In this document: positions 1 to 13,100 of the stretch, in pieces
Layout: each line of letters begins with the position of its first letter
Numbering within the stretch: the stretch's first letter is position 1
From: Mesocentrotus franciscanus
Taxonomy: Eukaryota; Echinodermata; Echinoidea; Camarodonta; Strongylocentrotidae
Assembly (NCBI GenBank): GCA_037976565.1
Contig: CP137668.1
Coordinates: forward strand, 6,446,496-6,510,495
Length of the DNA: 64,000 bases
Reading direction: 5' to 3'
Translations under genes and position numbers: made by a program
The notes under the pieces: model-generated
Told to the model about the DNA's origin: nothing
Databases searched by the model: none
The model's input: only the letters and a program-made list of their open reading frames with translations

Positions 1-1219
1 CCTGCTTACAACAAACCTCTACTACTAATACAAAGCTACAAATGTTTCTTGATTGTCATAGACTGAGTAGAACATTTAGTATGATTCGAGTATCTACATA
101 TACATGTACCAGTCGCAATTATTATGCTGCACTGAGCCTGCAGGGTGATTACTAGAATGCACACCCCATACTCAATAAACAAGCCATTGTCATTCGAAGG
201 GTGAAAAATAATGCTCTATCACTAAGTCCGGCATATTGAATAAGGGTATTAATATATCCAGAGGGGAAACCAAGTACTAACTGGGAGGGGAGCATTGAGA
301 CATGGAGTGAAAAGACAATGCAAGAGTGTACTAGGATGGCAGAAAACAGAGATACAATGTATATGGGAAAAATGTTGCAATCAACCTCCGAACTGGGAGG
401 AGATACCTTGATAGTAATTAATATATGCACGAATCGTAACACAATGATATATACCCTGAAGATGATATCAAATTTAGTACGTTGGATGGAATGGTAAACT
501 AGTTACAAGATTCAATACAATCAGGCTGATTCTTACAATAATGAAACAATGTAAATATCCATTGACCTTTTTCACACAAAAAAGCGTGGATTAATGCATC
601 TTAGACTAATAACCATGATGTTGGTATCGCCTTAAACGTAGACTTCAACTTCATATATATTTTATTTTCATATACTCTTTTGAATGTAAAAATATGGAAA
701 TCCACTAAGTGGGGAGTCATATTAAGGATCACTTCCTTTGTGGATTGAAAATCTATGCTAAACATGGAATCCACTCTCAAAAGAGTGATTCATCCACTAC
801 TTTAGAGTGGATTCAACTATACTTTTGAGGGGAAGGGATCCATAAAAATTATGACACCTCAAAGAGTGGAATTTTCACTCCTCTACATTCAATATTGGTC
901 AACTGCCCAGTCTCTTCAGCTCTTTTCTATGCTCGAATCTTAGAGTATCAAAATAAATATTATCCACAGAAGAGTGTAGGATGACTATCATCAATGAGAA
1001 GCGCGTTCATTGGTGCAAGTTTTCAGCAGGTATATCCATTCGAAAAGAAGTGACCATATTTCATTTTTTTGTTGGCCTCTTAATTCTGTCAACCTTTGGG
1101 CCTACATTTTGTTTGCTTCTCAGACGGTTAAGGTGCACCCCACCCCTCCTGCTCTCCTCCTCTCCTTACTGCATCATGATGGATGCCCTTGAGGTCAAAG
1201 GTCTTTCAACAGAGTATCC
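1..1219. other. 3' flank and presumed 3' UTR of the minus-strand gene
   Basis: No coding exon can be supported here. The inner part (to about 660) is presumably 3' UTR. Bases about 690-900 hold short repeated motifs of the GAGTGGA...TCCACTC type. The rest is AT-rich with no recognisable structure. Confidence 0.5.
661..666 (-). terminator. Possible poly(A) signal of the minus-strand gene
   Basis: AATAAA on the minus strand, about 550 bases past the TGA. It is the nearest canonical hexamer found downstream. The transcript end is not otherwise visible. Confidence 0.35.
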
Positions 1220-4197
1220 TCACAGGTCCTTGGTAGCATAGAGAGGATCGGAAATAATGTTCTCATGCAGGTCTATGAAGAGAGGGATGTACGTCAAGAA
1301 GTCCAGGAAGTCCACTGTTCCTTTGCCTTCTCGGGTGAACTTCTTCATCACCTGAGAACAATAATTACACCAATGCGGAGAAATTTGATTAAACGATTAT
1401 TCACTTTAGACTTATGATTTTCACTTGACCTATTCCTACATTGTTTCAAATATCTTTTTTTTTAAAGGTAAAGGTTTGTGATATGCTATAAGGTAAACAA
1501 TTGAGGATTCTTTGAGATCTCGAGGCTGTAATCCTCTTTATGTTAAACTGTGTCATGTTGTTTTACTACATCTATGCATCAGTTTCAAAAGAAAGAAGCA
1601 TCTGGCTATCAAAAAGGATTTTGATTTCCACACTTACCAGATCCGCATGCTCCCTCCGAAGGCCTCCTGCCTCTAGCTCTACCTGCAAGTTCCTGACGGG
1701 GACTTCGCCGGGGAAACCGTGCTCGTCCTCGTCCTCCAGCAGATAAAACAGCTCCTTGGCTCGATCCATCTTCACATCCAGGGCCTCAAAGTTGATCTTG
1801 TTGATGAGTTTCTTTATAAAAGGGCTAAAGATGATAAGGAAGAAGGCAGTGTTAGGATAGAAAAATACCCGCATAAAATTACGCAAAATGCCTTGCATAT
1901 TCTAAACACGCCTTTCGTCATTATGTCTTCTTTCGGACTCAAACAAGTGAAATAAATTTATCAAAATGCATGATTTGATTCTTTTTAAAAATGAGTGGTT
2001 CTGAAATGTCTTTCATTTAGTGATAAACTTTTGATACTTGTATAAAACTTAATATCAATATATCACTTAAAAGCACAAAAAGGCGTTTTGTGCTTGCAAA
2101 GCCTCATGCCACGTGTGTATACTAAACGAAATAATATTCAAGGATGAATTAAAGTGCGCGGTAGTGGAATATGGAGGGGAATAATTTGAATATCATTGTG
2201 TTAAAAATGTTAGGTATTTGTATAACTTGAAATATAAAGTAAACGATAAGTACGATTATGTTTTTAAAAAGATGAGAAGGGAAGAGTAATGAACATGAGA
2301 GAAAGACAAGAACGAGAGTTGAAATTTTCGAAGTAGTGGAAAAGAGAGAGGGGGAATAAAAAGAACTCGTTCTTAAAAAATAGAATGACCAGACAAAAAG
2401 CGAGAAAGAAAACAAAAGGAGACAAAATAAAACTTAACTTACTCCAGTTTTGATATTTTCTCAGACAAAGCTGCAACAATGGTGAAGAGCTTGAAATCAA
2501 TGCGACGCCGCTGAGGTAAATCAAGAACCTGAAAGAGAATATAAATTAATAAATTCTTAACAATTTTAAACAGAAATAAAAGAATAGATTTAGCTCGTTA
2601 AGGAAGTCTCCCTGTCCATATTACATAGCTCTCTGCAGTCTTCTAGTTGACCCCATAAGTTATATTTCATCTCTTTCATAAACATGTTTATGTTTGGTTG
2701 CTGTTTCCCACGATAATTGTTATCTACTATATGTGATATTGTAGAAAGAATTCACTTCAAAACTGATGGGGTCATTTACGCTATTGCAAAGATCACGAAA
2801 TTATAACCAAAGAATTAGGGATGAATCCGTACCCATAGTAGAATTATTTAAATGTAATACTCACATGATACACATATTGACATTCTTTTTCCGATATCAA
2901 GTGACTGTTGACTTTTTGCAGTAGACTTTCCACGTTCGTCGTCTCAATTTCGTATGGCTGTTGGAAAGAAGAAAAATGAAAATGTGAAAGAAAAAGAAAA
3001 ATGTGAAGGTAGTTTTTATACAGGGTATTTCCCAAATTATTTTCTCTTGAACCTGTGGCATTTACTGGAAATAATGAGAATATCCTATTTGCAATCCTAC
3101 ATGATAAGTGATGTCATGCAGTGATTATTATACCTCTATTACGCTTCATTAAGTATCGGACCCTAAGATGTGAAATTTCTTCCGAAATATCATTTTCATA
3201 ACTCATACAAGTCTCAGTATACTTGATGTTATCTTTATCAAACATTGCAAAACAGTGACAATCGTTCGTTTTAGACATGTTAAGCAGCAGAATCTTTAAA
3301 AAAGTAACCATAGTAATTCATGATGGACAAATAAGGAGAGCATTCTTTAAAGAGAAGGTTGAGTTCTGATGGGAAGAGGTGAAAAATAATTTGTGAGCGT
3401 TGTCATTGTTATTATGCAAGTGTGGAAGAACATCAGATAAAAAAATGTTCCCTGAAAAGCACTGCTCTTCAAATGCTTTCATATTCTAAATATGGCATGT
3501 AACAACATAAAAATCGGGACGGATTTTTATGCCACGTGTTCGTGTAGCCCCATATACATCTTTCTGTGTACAGTGCTTGTAACTTTACCAAGACTGGGCC
3601 AAATTTCTTATCATTTTGATGATTCCAGAACCTTGCAGTACACACCAATACTTATATGCTAGATGATCAACCTTTTCTGATCGATTCCACAACGTTTCTT
3701 TCACAATGCATGACCAATTGCATGACCAGAAGTCAACTTTATCTTTAAAGAGAAAAGAAGTGTGCTAAAGAGAGAGAAAAAACACAAAGATACGATGAAA
3801 GAGATCACACAAAGTGTGTGTGGGAGTGTCCGTGGGTGCGCGTGACTGTGCAATAGGTGGAAGAGAGAGACGAGAGATGATATATAATTATGTGATATTG
3901 GACAGGAGGAAAAATAACATGTGTGAGAGAAAAACGGATTAAATGAGAGCTTTGTCCATTTTATTATATAACAGAGAGAATGTGACTACAGATGAGATAG
4001 AGAGAAAAAAGAGAGGATCAGGCAATAATTAAAAGGGGAGAGAGAGGGGGAGAAAGAGTTTGTTCCTACCTCTTCTTGGTTCATCATATTAAAGAGAGTA
4101 CTTTGTTTCCTTCTAAACTCTGGTTTAGATGCCATCCGTTCAGACGATTCGTTCTCTTTCATCTTCGTCTCCAGTTCTTCCAACATCTTCGTCTCAC
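1220..4197 (-). CDS. Exons 24-28 of the uncharacterised gene: C-terminal EF-hand-like module and stop
   Basis: Exon 24 (4197-4070) is helical (MLEELETKMKENESSERM). Exons 25-26 (2957-2865, 2528-2443) give a helix, then CQYVYHVLDLPQRRRIDFKL and FTIVAALSEKISKL, which has the spacing of an EF-hand with a loop lacking acidic ligands. Exon 27 (1824-1638) has LFYLLEDEDEHGFPGEVPV. Exon 28 (1351-1220) has FTREGKGTVDFLDFLTYIPL and ends YATKDL before TGA at 1222-1220. The paired helix-loop-helix pattern is clear, but the loops miss key ligands, so calcium binding is doubtful. All splice phases match. Confidence 0.85.
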
Positions 4198-7100
4198 CTG
4201 CGCAGCAAAAGTCAAAAGGTCAAGGTCAAACGATGCAAAGTATTGTAACACCTCAGAGGACAAGCATTTTGAAAGCTAAATTGAATAAATGTTACATCTG
4301 CTTTCTTATTGTTATGTTTTGTATTGTCCTTTGACTCCAGAAGATCTGTTGAGATATAGCTAATGTCTATTGGTCCCCACCCCTCGGTTACTATTCATTT
4401 GAAGTTTGTTACATGACCTGTCATCCATCGTGCAACGAAGCAATATTTGTGGAGGAAATTTAAATAAACATTATCACGATAAACATAATAAAAACCTTTT
4501 TAAAGCGTGCAATTATATTTGCTATCGATTTAATGGCTGGATATTACTGGAAAGAGTCATTCTGGAGTACATCAGTAGGTTGTCTTCAATTTGATTATCT
4601 GTTCTTTCACTTATGTTATGTAACGCACAGATTTTCTAGAATCATGTAGCGAAAATGGTTTTGATAAATTAGGATACTGTGATGTATTACTGTATAGGAT
4701 ACTCAATGCACCATGTTATACCACCAATCTGAATTTAGAAATTACTTGACTTTCCTATTAATAGCCGATTCGAATTCTTCTTTTAACATTCGATTTGAAA
4801 CAGTGTTTCCGATTGGCTGATAGTATCCTACCTTCTCGTTCTTTTATTTGTTTGTTCGCTGCTTCCAATCTCTCCTCTGTGATCTGTTTGCTGACTGAGA
4901 GTCGGCAAACCTCGGCATCAGTCTCGGCCTGTTAAAATTAACATCATCATAAATTTGAAAAATTGAAAAGGAAAATATTGCAATTTCACGACGTACATGT
5001 AAGGAAAATCTTGTACTTTTTTATTTTAACTTCAAAGTATTCTTCTTCAAAGAAATATTCCTAAAATTAACTTTAGAAATGCTTAGAATGCATTAGTAAA
5101 TGATGTTAAATGGGCTTTTAATATCTATCAAAAGTTATGAACTGCTTATTCCTACTAAGAACTGTTCGTAATCACAGGGAGCGAATAGACGCACGTAGGT
5201 GTATCTCTCATGGAAGTTTTCTCCTCCTCCTACTACTACTACTACTACTCCTCATTATTTTTCCTTCTACTTGTCCTTATCCCCCTTCATTTTCTTCTTC
5301 TCCTATTTCTCCTTGTTCGCCTCCTTTCTCTAATCCTCTTCTTCCTTCCTCATCTTTTCTTCGTCGTCTTCTTCTTCTTCTTCTTCTTCTTCTTCAAAAA
5401 AAAAAAAAAAAAAAAAAAAAACAATTCATCATAATTCCCCTTACCATAGCGACCTGTTTGTCCGTCATTCGGCTCAGAACCCACTGGTCGGTCCCATTTT
5501 TCAGGACAGGAAACTTGAAACCGCCGGCTATAACCGGTTCTGTCGGCTTTGATGACGCCGACGATGACGATGGCGGCGATGCTGATGAAGTGTCTGCTTG
5601 TCCAATTATCACACTCTTTGGTTCCGATATCTTAGAGTCTGTAGGAAAATAAAAAGTAATTTAGCCTTGACTTATAGAAGACTGACCAAACTCTTAATTT
5701 AGGTTTAGTGTTCAACCTTCCAGCAAGTAGGCTGAAGCGTCAAATGTCTGATCCTTTAAGTCAAGTCAGCAAAAATAAGCAAAAATAAGCAAAAATAGCA
5801 AAAGCAAAAATAAGCAAAAATAGCAAAAGGAGCGAGAAGCAAAAGAACGTCACGGTGCCTTTATTCTAAAGTATTTCTTCGACATGAAACTTTCTTGACC
5901 TCAAGAAAACGTAACGTTCACTGTTACTGCTTATTTTGTGACGGGGTACTACATTCATTCCTAAACATCACAAACAATAAAGAGCTCTCCCTTTTGTCAT
6001 ACCTTTGTCTTTCTTCTTCTTCTTCTTCGACTTTTTGTCCTTCTTCTTCTTTGCCTCAGCTGCTGCTGCAGTATCCGGGTCCCAATCGAAACGGAATATC
6101 TCGAGAAACTCGGTTCGTGCAATGTCTGCGATCGCCTTGTCACGAGAAGCTGTAACAAAATCGTTAAAAAGAGGTCAATGAATACTACAAAAATGATGAT
6201 AAGAACTAAAGCAGACTACTTACTTTCATTTAGTATATTAGGTCTAGGGTTAAGACCATGACGGAAAAAAAGGACTTTGAAATTGATGCCCCTGTATTTG
6301 GTTCGCAGGGATTATTAATCTATCGGAAGGATATATTGTACACTTTTTATAATTTGTTTAGATAATTTGGGCATCTATGATAACATGTCAATTTAAAACT
6401 AAGCAGTTTCTTTTTGTCAATAGGATTATTCAAACTTATCAACCAGATATACAAATCTATTTAAGGCAGATAATCTATCATTATTTTTTCTTATTGTTTG
6501 ATGTGTCAACAGATGATATATTTGAATTGATCTGCTTCGAATTTTAAAATCGGACCGTAATCTTCAATTAGAATATCCTACTTCCATAAGGGCATGTTTA
6601 TCTTAACCTTACACAATAGGATAAGGAACACGGTGTAATAAGGATGTTAAAATATGCAAAATCGATAACGACCCACCCCACCCCCACCCCAATAATTTTC
6701 ATTTACAATTCCTCTTCAAAGATCTAAAATATTTGAAAAACGTTAACGATTAGGTGATGAAAAAAACACACTACGTTTTGCTATCGTCCTGCATACGTCA
6801 ATAAAACATCTACATTGGTGAAGTTTTCTTCGAATAGGTTGATTGCTCTTACTTTCCAACTGGGCAATTTTCTCCTTCAAACTGGTTACTTTTAGCGCTT
6901 GCCTCTCCAACATAAAGCGGCTTTTGTCCAGTTTCTCTTCTACGTCAAACTAAGAAAAGAAAGAAAAAACAGAAATAAGAATGGTGATTCGATAATTGAA
7001 CCAGAAAGGATATTAAATGGTTGTCACTTTAAAAAGACTGAACTGAAACCACTTAGATTCAATACGAAATCATTACAAATCCTTAAACAGAGTCAAGCGA

Positions 7101-10100
7101 AGACGTTGACGGAATGTTATCTAGGAGCTCCATTTGAAAGATCGTTTGGTGTCTTATTATCTCGATTTTTAATACAAAATATCTTGGGGAAAAAAGCAGA
7201 AAGCTCCTAGTGATATACTATTTATCATTGCAAATCGATATGACAGGTAATAAATATTTTTTTAAAGAAAACTTAGTATGAGTTTTTAGTGTGTTTTGTA
7301 GTTTCTAAATGGTTTGCAATGACACCATTGGTAGTGATAGAAAAAGTGTTTGGTATCCTTCCTGATACCTCCTTTTCTGATTTATGAACCTGTAAAAGAT
7401 TGCAGGTGATAAAATTAAGATTGAAAAATGCAATTACAAACAGTAATATAATTAAGTCCACGAACTTTGTCATGAATTCCATACGATGCAATCTTCGCCC
7501 GCAACATTCTCTCCGGGTTGTCGCTGGAGGCGCTGTCTGCTCTACCGCTATCAACGTCGTTATCTTTCCCATCGCCTTTACCCCATCATTCTCGACATCG
7601 TCTGTTGACAGCTTCATCGGACTGACATAATCGTCTTCATTGACCTCCATGGGCGTGGTCTTAAAGGTGGCATTGAACTCTTCCAAGTCGCTTTTGAATT
7701 CGAGATTGACCTCACTTGACCTCACTATTGCACTTCCGTATCCGGATGATTGTTCCGTCGTTATCGATCCCGTCTCGGATTGATCATCGACATCGTGGTC
7801 ACCGACTGCCTTGTCCATCGTCACCGTATTCATCCACTGTTTTAAGGTACGGTCTTCGATGTTGACCCCTGTACTTCGAAGATGGGTGTTGAAGATTCGC
7901 TGGTAATGGGGCACCCGTTCTTTGCTGAGGGGATAGTAAAGAAAATACCACTTCAAAATTGTGTCTAGCTATATTCTTCTTTTTTCTATTCATCTGGCCC
8001 CTGATTTTTTAACCGCCACCCCTTGGGCGATAGGGGAGGGGGCCCATCTTCTTTTTTCAAAAAAAGGCTGATTTTACCTGTTCTTTTTCCTAGGGAGGGG
8101 CCCGCCCCCCTGGATCCGCCACTGTATAAATCAATGTATACAGTTCAGAAACGTATACTGTAATTGCAGTTGTTAATGCCAACGTTTAGAATAAAAGAGA
8201 AGCATTTAAATGCAGATGTAAGACAAAAGAAAACATTTCTCCCACTAGACCTAACAAATCTATTTAGGTTTCTATCTTACCAAAAAGTTGTTAGCTTGCT
8301 GACGATTTAAATTTCACTTATCTATTCCCTAAACCATTTTTCTGTTGCAATTATCAGATGCTCTCTGCTGGTTTCATTTTACAAACACTTCACAATGGTT
8401 ATCGATTAAATTTAGATCAGATTGATGTTCAGTGCAATGATACTTACTAGACGATGCAGTACTTGGCAAGATAGTCGAGCGGATCTCTGACGGCTGGGTC
8501 TGGGCTGCTAGGTGGATCGCTCGCCTCAGCCTTCCGCCATTTTTTCTTCTTAGGTCTACAAAAATACAGAAGGAAATAGTGAGTTAGACTGATTTAAAAT
8601 GTATCTTCACTACGTTTTTAAGCATGGTAAGTGATACAATCCAATCGAATCCAGGAATTCGTAGAGCGCCAATATCTTGTTGCCTTATGGTGAGACTGAA
8701 AACCTACTGCATATGCCGTTCATGATTCACCTGCGAAACAATGGGGTAGTGGCTAGTTTTAAGCACATATACTCACATTCATATTATATATTATATCATC
8801 AATAGTCTGAAATATTTTCTCCTGACGATGTAGCTCTTTCTAATGTATATTCGTGTATATATATATATATATATATATAATGCGACCTTAACTCCTGAAA
8901 AAAGGGTAATATTTTGAAAGTAGCTTCTATAACTGTAAGACAATCTATACAGTGTGATTATTTAATCAAAAATATATATTTGTCAAAGCTGTTTTATATC
9001 AATGTTGTTTATCATAATAATACAGCATATTACACAGTCAGAAATTCGACCGACATGCATAACAACAACACAACAGTTTATGATACAAAGGACTCGTTCA
9101 ATATTTTGCATTAAATTTTGTTACTTTTGTGACGATGAATATATTTTCTACACTTGAAATAACTAACGGAAATTACAAAGAATAACGTAATTTTTAAGGA
9201 TCATTCACCAATAAAAATTTAACATAATAAAATGACTAACAAAAGCATGAAAATTACTTGTATTCGGGTCGCCTCCTCCACATGATGGGCTCTGGTTGCC
9301 GGGGCAGCGGCATGGGTTGTTTCCGTGGCTCGGGAACGGGTTCTTCGGGTGGTTTCGGGGCTTGTACGGGGACAGTGATTTCTGGAAGCGGCGGGAATTG
9401 TGCTTCTACTTTGCGAGCTGCCGGGAACATAGGCACTTCGATGTCCGTAAGCCTCGGTCCTGTGTCCGGCAATACCCACTGGTCTGATGGTGGTGGCTGG
9501 TTGGATAAAAGAGTTGATAGGTAACTTAGTTAGTCTGGAATTATCTTCAATACATTCAGAAATTCTGAAACAATTTCGTTTTATCAGATTTATTTGTCCA
9601 AGTTCGTAACTCATCCAAAGTATATATATTAATACCATAACGATTGTTTGACAGTTCAAAATGAAATTAATCTTAAAGCCTTTCCTTCCGAACCAGAGTG
9701 AATTTCTGAATGGAAAGATGATCTTAAGTCATTTTTTATTTTAAGATTTTGGAGAAAACAGATCGTACGAGGTTTCAAAGAAAATAGCCGCTCTATATTT
9801 GTTTTAAGGTGATACATATTCATCTTATATTAAAGTATAAAGCATTTATATGACTCATTCCAAGCGCATAAAAAAGTGAAGCTTATAAACAAATTTAGTT
9901 GAACAATATGATTATTAAAATTCGTAAGTGTTGAATTATCTTTATAAGGAGATACACAGTGAACTTTTTTTCGAGGTTGCAAACAGAACAGGACATCGAG
10001 GAGGGTAATGAATAAAGGATAACTCACCCTGACTGGCATAGGCGCGGCCACCCCGAGGGGTTTACTCTCTTTCCTCACCCTCTTTGGAAGTTTGGCTCGT

Positions 10101-13100
10101 CGGGTCTTCTTCGGGGGATTGACCTTCGCTTTAGGCTCTGAGAAAAAAAATTATAACTCATAACAGTTGGACTGACTGAATTTTATACCACTGCTTAATC
10201 AAATGTGGTTGTGTGCACCTTCTTCCTTTTCCTTCACATTTCAGCCGAACCTTTGTAATTCTAATATCCCTGTCATACAACGAGACCGAAAAAAATAGAC
10301 AGACACCAGAGCGAACACCAAAAAATGGCCAAGACGGTTTGGAATCGGAGTGGAGTTGGTTTGGATGTAAGGCTTAGCTACTATTGTTTGACTGCATACC
10401 CCAGCAGGGCCATAGCTTATCTTTGGCTTAGGAGTTCTACCCTCAGCTTACCGCCAATATAATAACTTTTGTATCATACTAAACGACATATATATTTCTT
10501 GGCCGTTTGAACCTCCATCGGAACAATTGGATTGACTTTCACGATGATATTAACGCTCTTCTAACTGCGATATAGCAACATTAGGTTTGTGAACGTCACT
10601 TCATAATTTTCACAATGCTGATCAAGCAATTCCATTATCCATGTTAATCGGCGAGCTCAAATCCTGTTCATGACAAATTGCTTTGAAATATTAGATTATT
10701 TAAAACAGATTGCAGAATTATTTTCCAGGTTAAAAGTATCCTTGGATATCGGTAGAATAATTCTGAGTCATTATCAAGATTACACTGAGGTAGACACATA
10801 CACACTTATAAAATAAGGGTGCAATTGGGGTGCAGCAACCTATGCGTATTTGGCAGAGGGTGCTGCTATTGTAGCCCAATTGCACCCTTATTTCTTAGTG
10901 TGTACATGCAACACTGACTTGACTACAGAGCCGCATATTCACGATGGCAATCCGGTAGTTTTGCACACTTATTGGGCTACTAAAACTATATGTAAAGTGA
11001 CAAAAGGGAGTCCTTAGCAATCCGATGGTTTTGCACACTAACTTATTGGGCTACTAAAACTACATGTAAAGTGACAAAAGGGAGTCCTTTGTGGGATTTG
11101 TAGAAACCCTAACAAAGCTTTTCTCATTTAATACCACCCACAGGAATCCATACAACTCCGCTTCTATTTCTGAAAGAATATCTATTCATTCACATCCTTC
11201 ATTAAACATCGAAGCTATGGACTAAATTGCTCTATAATGGTTGGAATATCATGCAGAGACTCATTGTAACGAATAAATTGAACATTAATAAGAAAACCAT
11301 CGCCCCTTTGTCTTAGTGCTTTCTTTCATTAGATCCCTTTGATTGTACTGATTGGCCAGCGTAGAGGATTAAGTCAATCAATCTTTTCTCCCAGTTCATG
11401 CTCGCTCTGCCGTGTCCTTCTACTATCAAAAGAAAGAGTGCTTCTCCTGTAACCATGGAAACATGGGATTTTCTGGTGGATGAGCTCGTTTGAGCTATTA
11501 AGCCAATCCGATTTGTTTTCTACCACAGGTTCTTGATGCTATACTTGAAATATATCCACTCTTTCTCTCTCTATCTCTCTCTTTTTTTTTGGGGGGGGGG
11601 TTGCATGGGGCTTTGTTTGAACAACTTAGCAATTCAGATTTTCTACACTCAAAATCTTCACAGCTACTAAGAATTATGTACATAAGAAATAATATTTACT
11701 CATCACCTTCACTGCATTTCAGAACTTCTCTATATTACCCCATGTGATATGTGCTTGATTTACCGATATATAAAACACAATTTGTACCTATACTACATTA
11801 TATACCTCACTTAAGAAATCCAGCCATCTGATTGGTCGAAATTGCAGTCGTTGTTTTAACTATTCCCGAAAAATGCCAAAGCCATGTAATAGTTTTAAAA
11901 AATAGTTTAAAAATCCCGGCAAAATTCCAATTACCGGGAAATTGGTTCAGTCTTGCTGAAATACCCATTGGTTTACGTGTTAAAAACTGGTTTGAGCGAG
12001 CGCGGACACCATAAGTGTGCGAATAATCGGTCGCTAGCTTAATTTATCAATTTTTAATACATCGTAGCGCAGACGACCGTACGGCAATCTCGATCGTACT
12101 GAATTCCAAACAAGGCAAAAATGGCTGAAGAAACTCTCCCAAGATTTCAACTTCTTAATGATGATCAAATGCAAGACTTGATTAATTCTGCTGACAGCAA
12201 GCACATCAATGTAAGGTCTAATAATAGTCAAATCCAGTCAGTGGAGTCCCACACATTAATTGTTGTGTACTAGAGGGGTCTAGAGATCTACTGTCATGCA
12301 TTGACATTGTACGGAGTGAGTATTAAACATTACCGCACCGCGGTAGACGTAGTCTAGACTACTTTACTTGGATGTAGAGACGTAAAGCTTGTAGCTTATT
12401 TGCCCCTCGTCACGTTGGGTAGTCTCTGATAGGGTGAAAACTTGAGTGGATGGGTTTTCCAGTGCCTCTCAACAACAGATTTGAATATATTATTAGATCT
12501 AACACTAACTAGATTCTATGTATTTCTGCTCTTCCTGTTCTACCAGTTGATTGGTAAGTTGACTATTTTTCGGCATATAAAAGTATTAATGACTGCTTTA
12601 ATATTCGAGAAATAGTTGTTTTTATACGCTCTCGGGAAGGTTACAATTGGGCTATTGCCCTCGGCACGCCTCGGGCAATAGCACAATTGTAACATTCCCT
12701 TGAGCGTATAAAAACAACTATTTCTCTCAAAGCAGTCATTAATACTATACTATGTTCAAAAGAGTAATAGCTTGCCTTTCCATTCTTGGCCCGTTGAATG
12801 CTATCTACTTTTAAAAGTCGTATTTGATAACTTATCTACATCAAATTCTTTGCTTGGATAATCTTTATAAAATGTTTTTTACAAGTACTTTACACATAAT
12901 CATCATTAATTTATCATGATGTACAGTTGGCAATTACGAATCTAGCTACAATATGCATAACATATTTTGACGAAATAAAGCCCAATTATTGTCGGAGTAT
13001 CAAAATGTAGGATAACCATCAACAATATGGGATAACTGTTAATGTTTCCCTAACCAAGATGAATACAAGTATGTACCTTTTTCTTTCGATTGAAGGGAGA

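Noticed and set aside
5137..5652. 171-codon plus-strand frame with poly-Leu and poly-Lys
   Set aside because: Runs through a CTT and poly-A tract and then antisense to exon 22.
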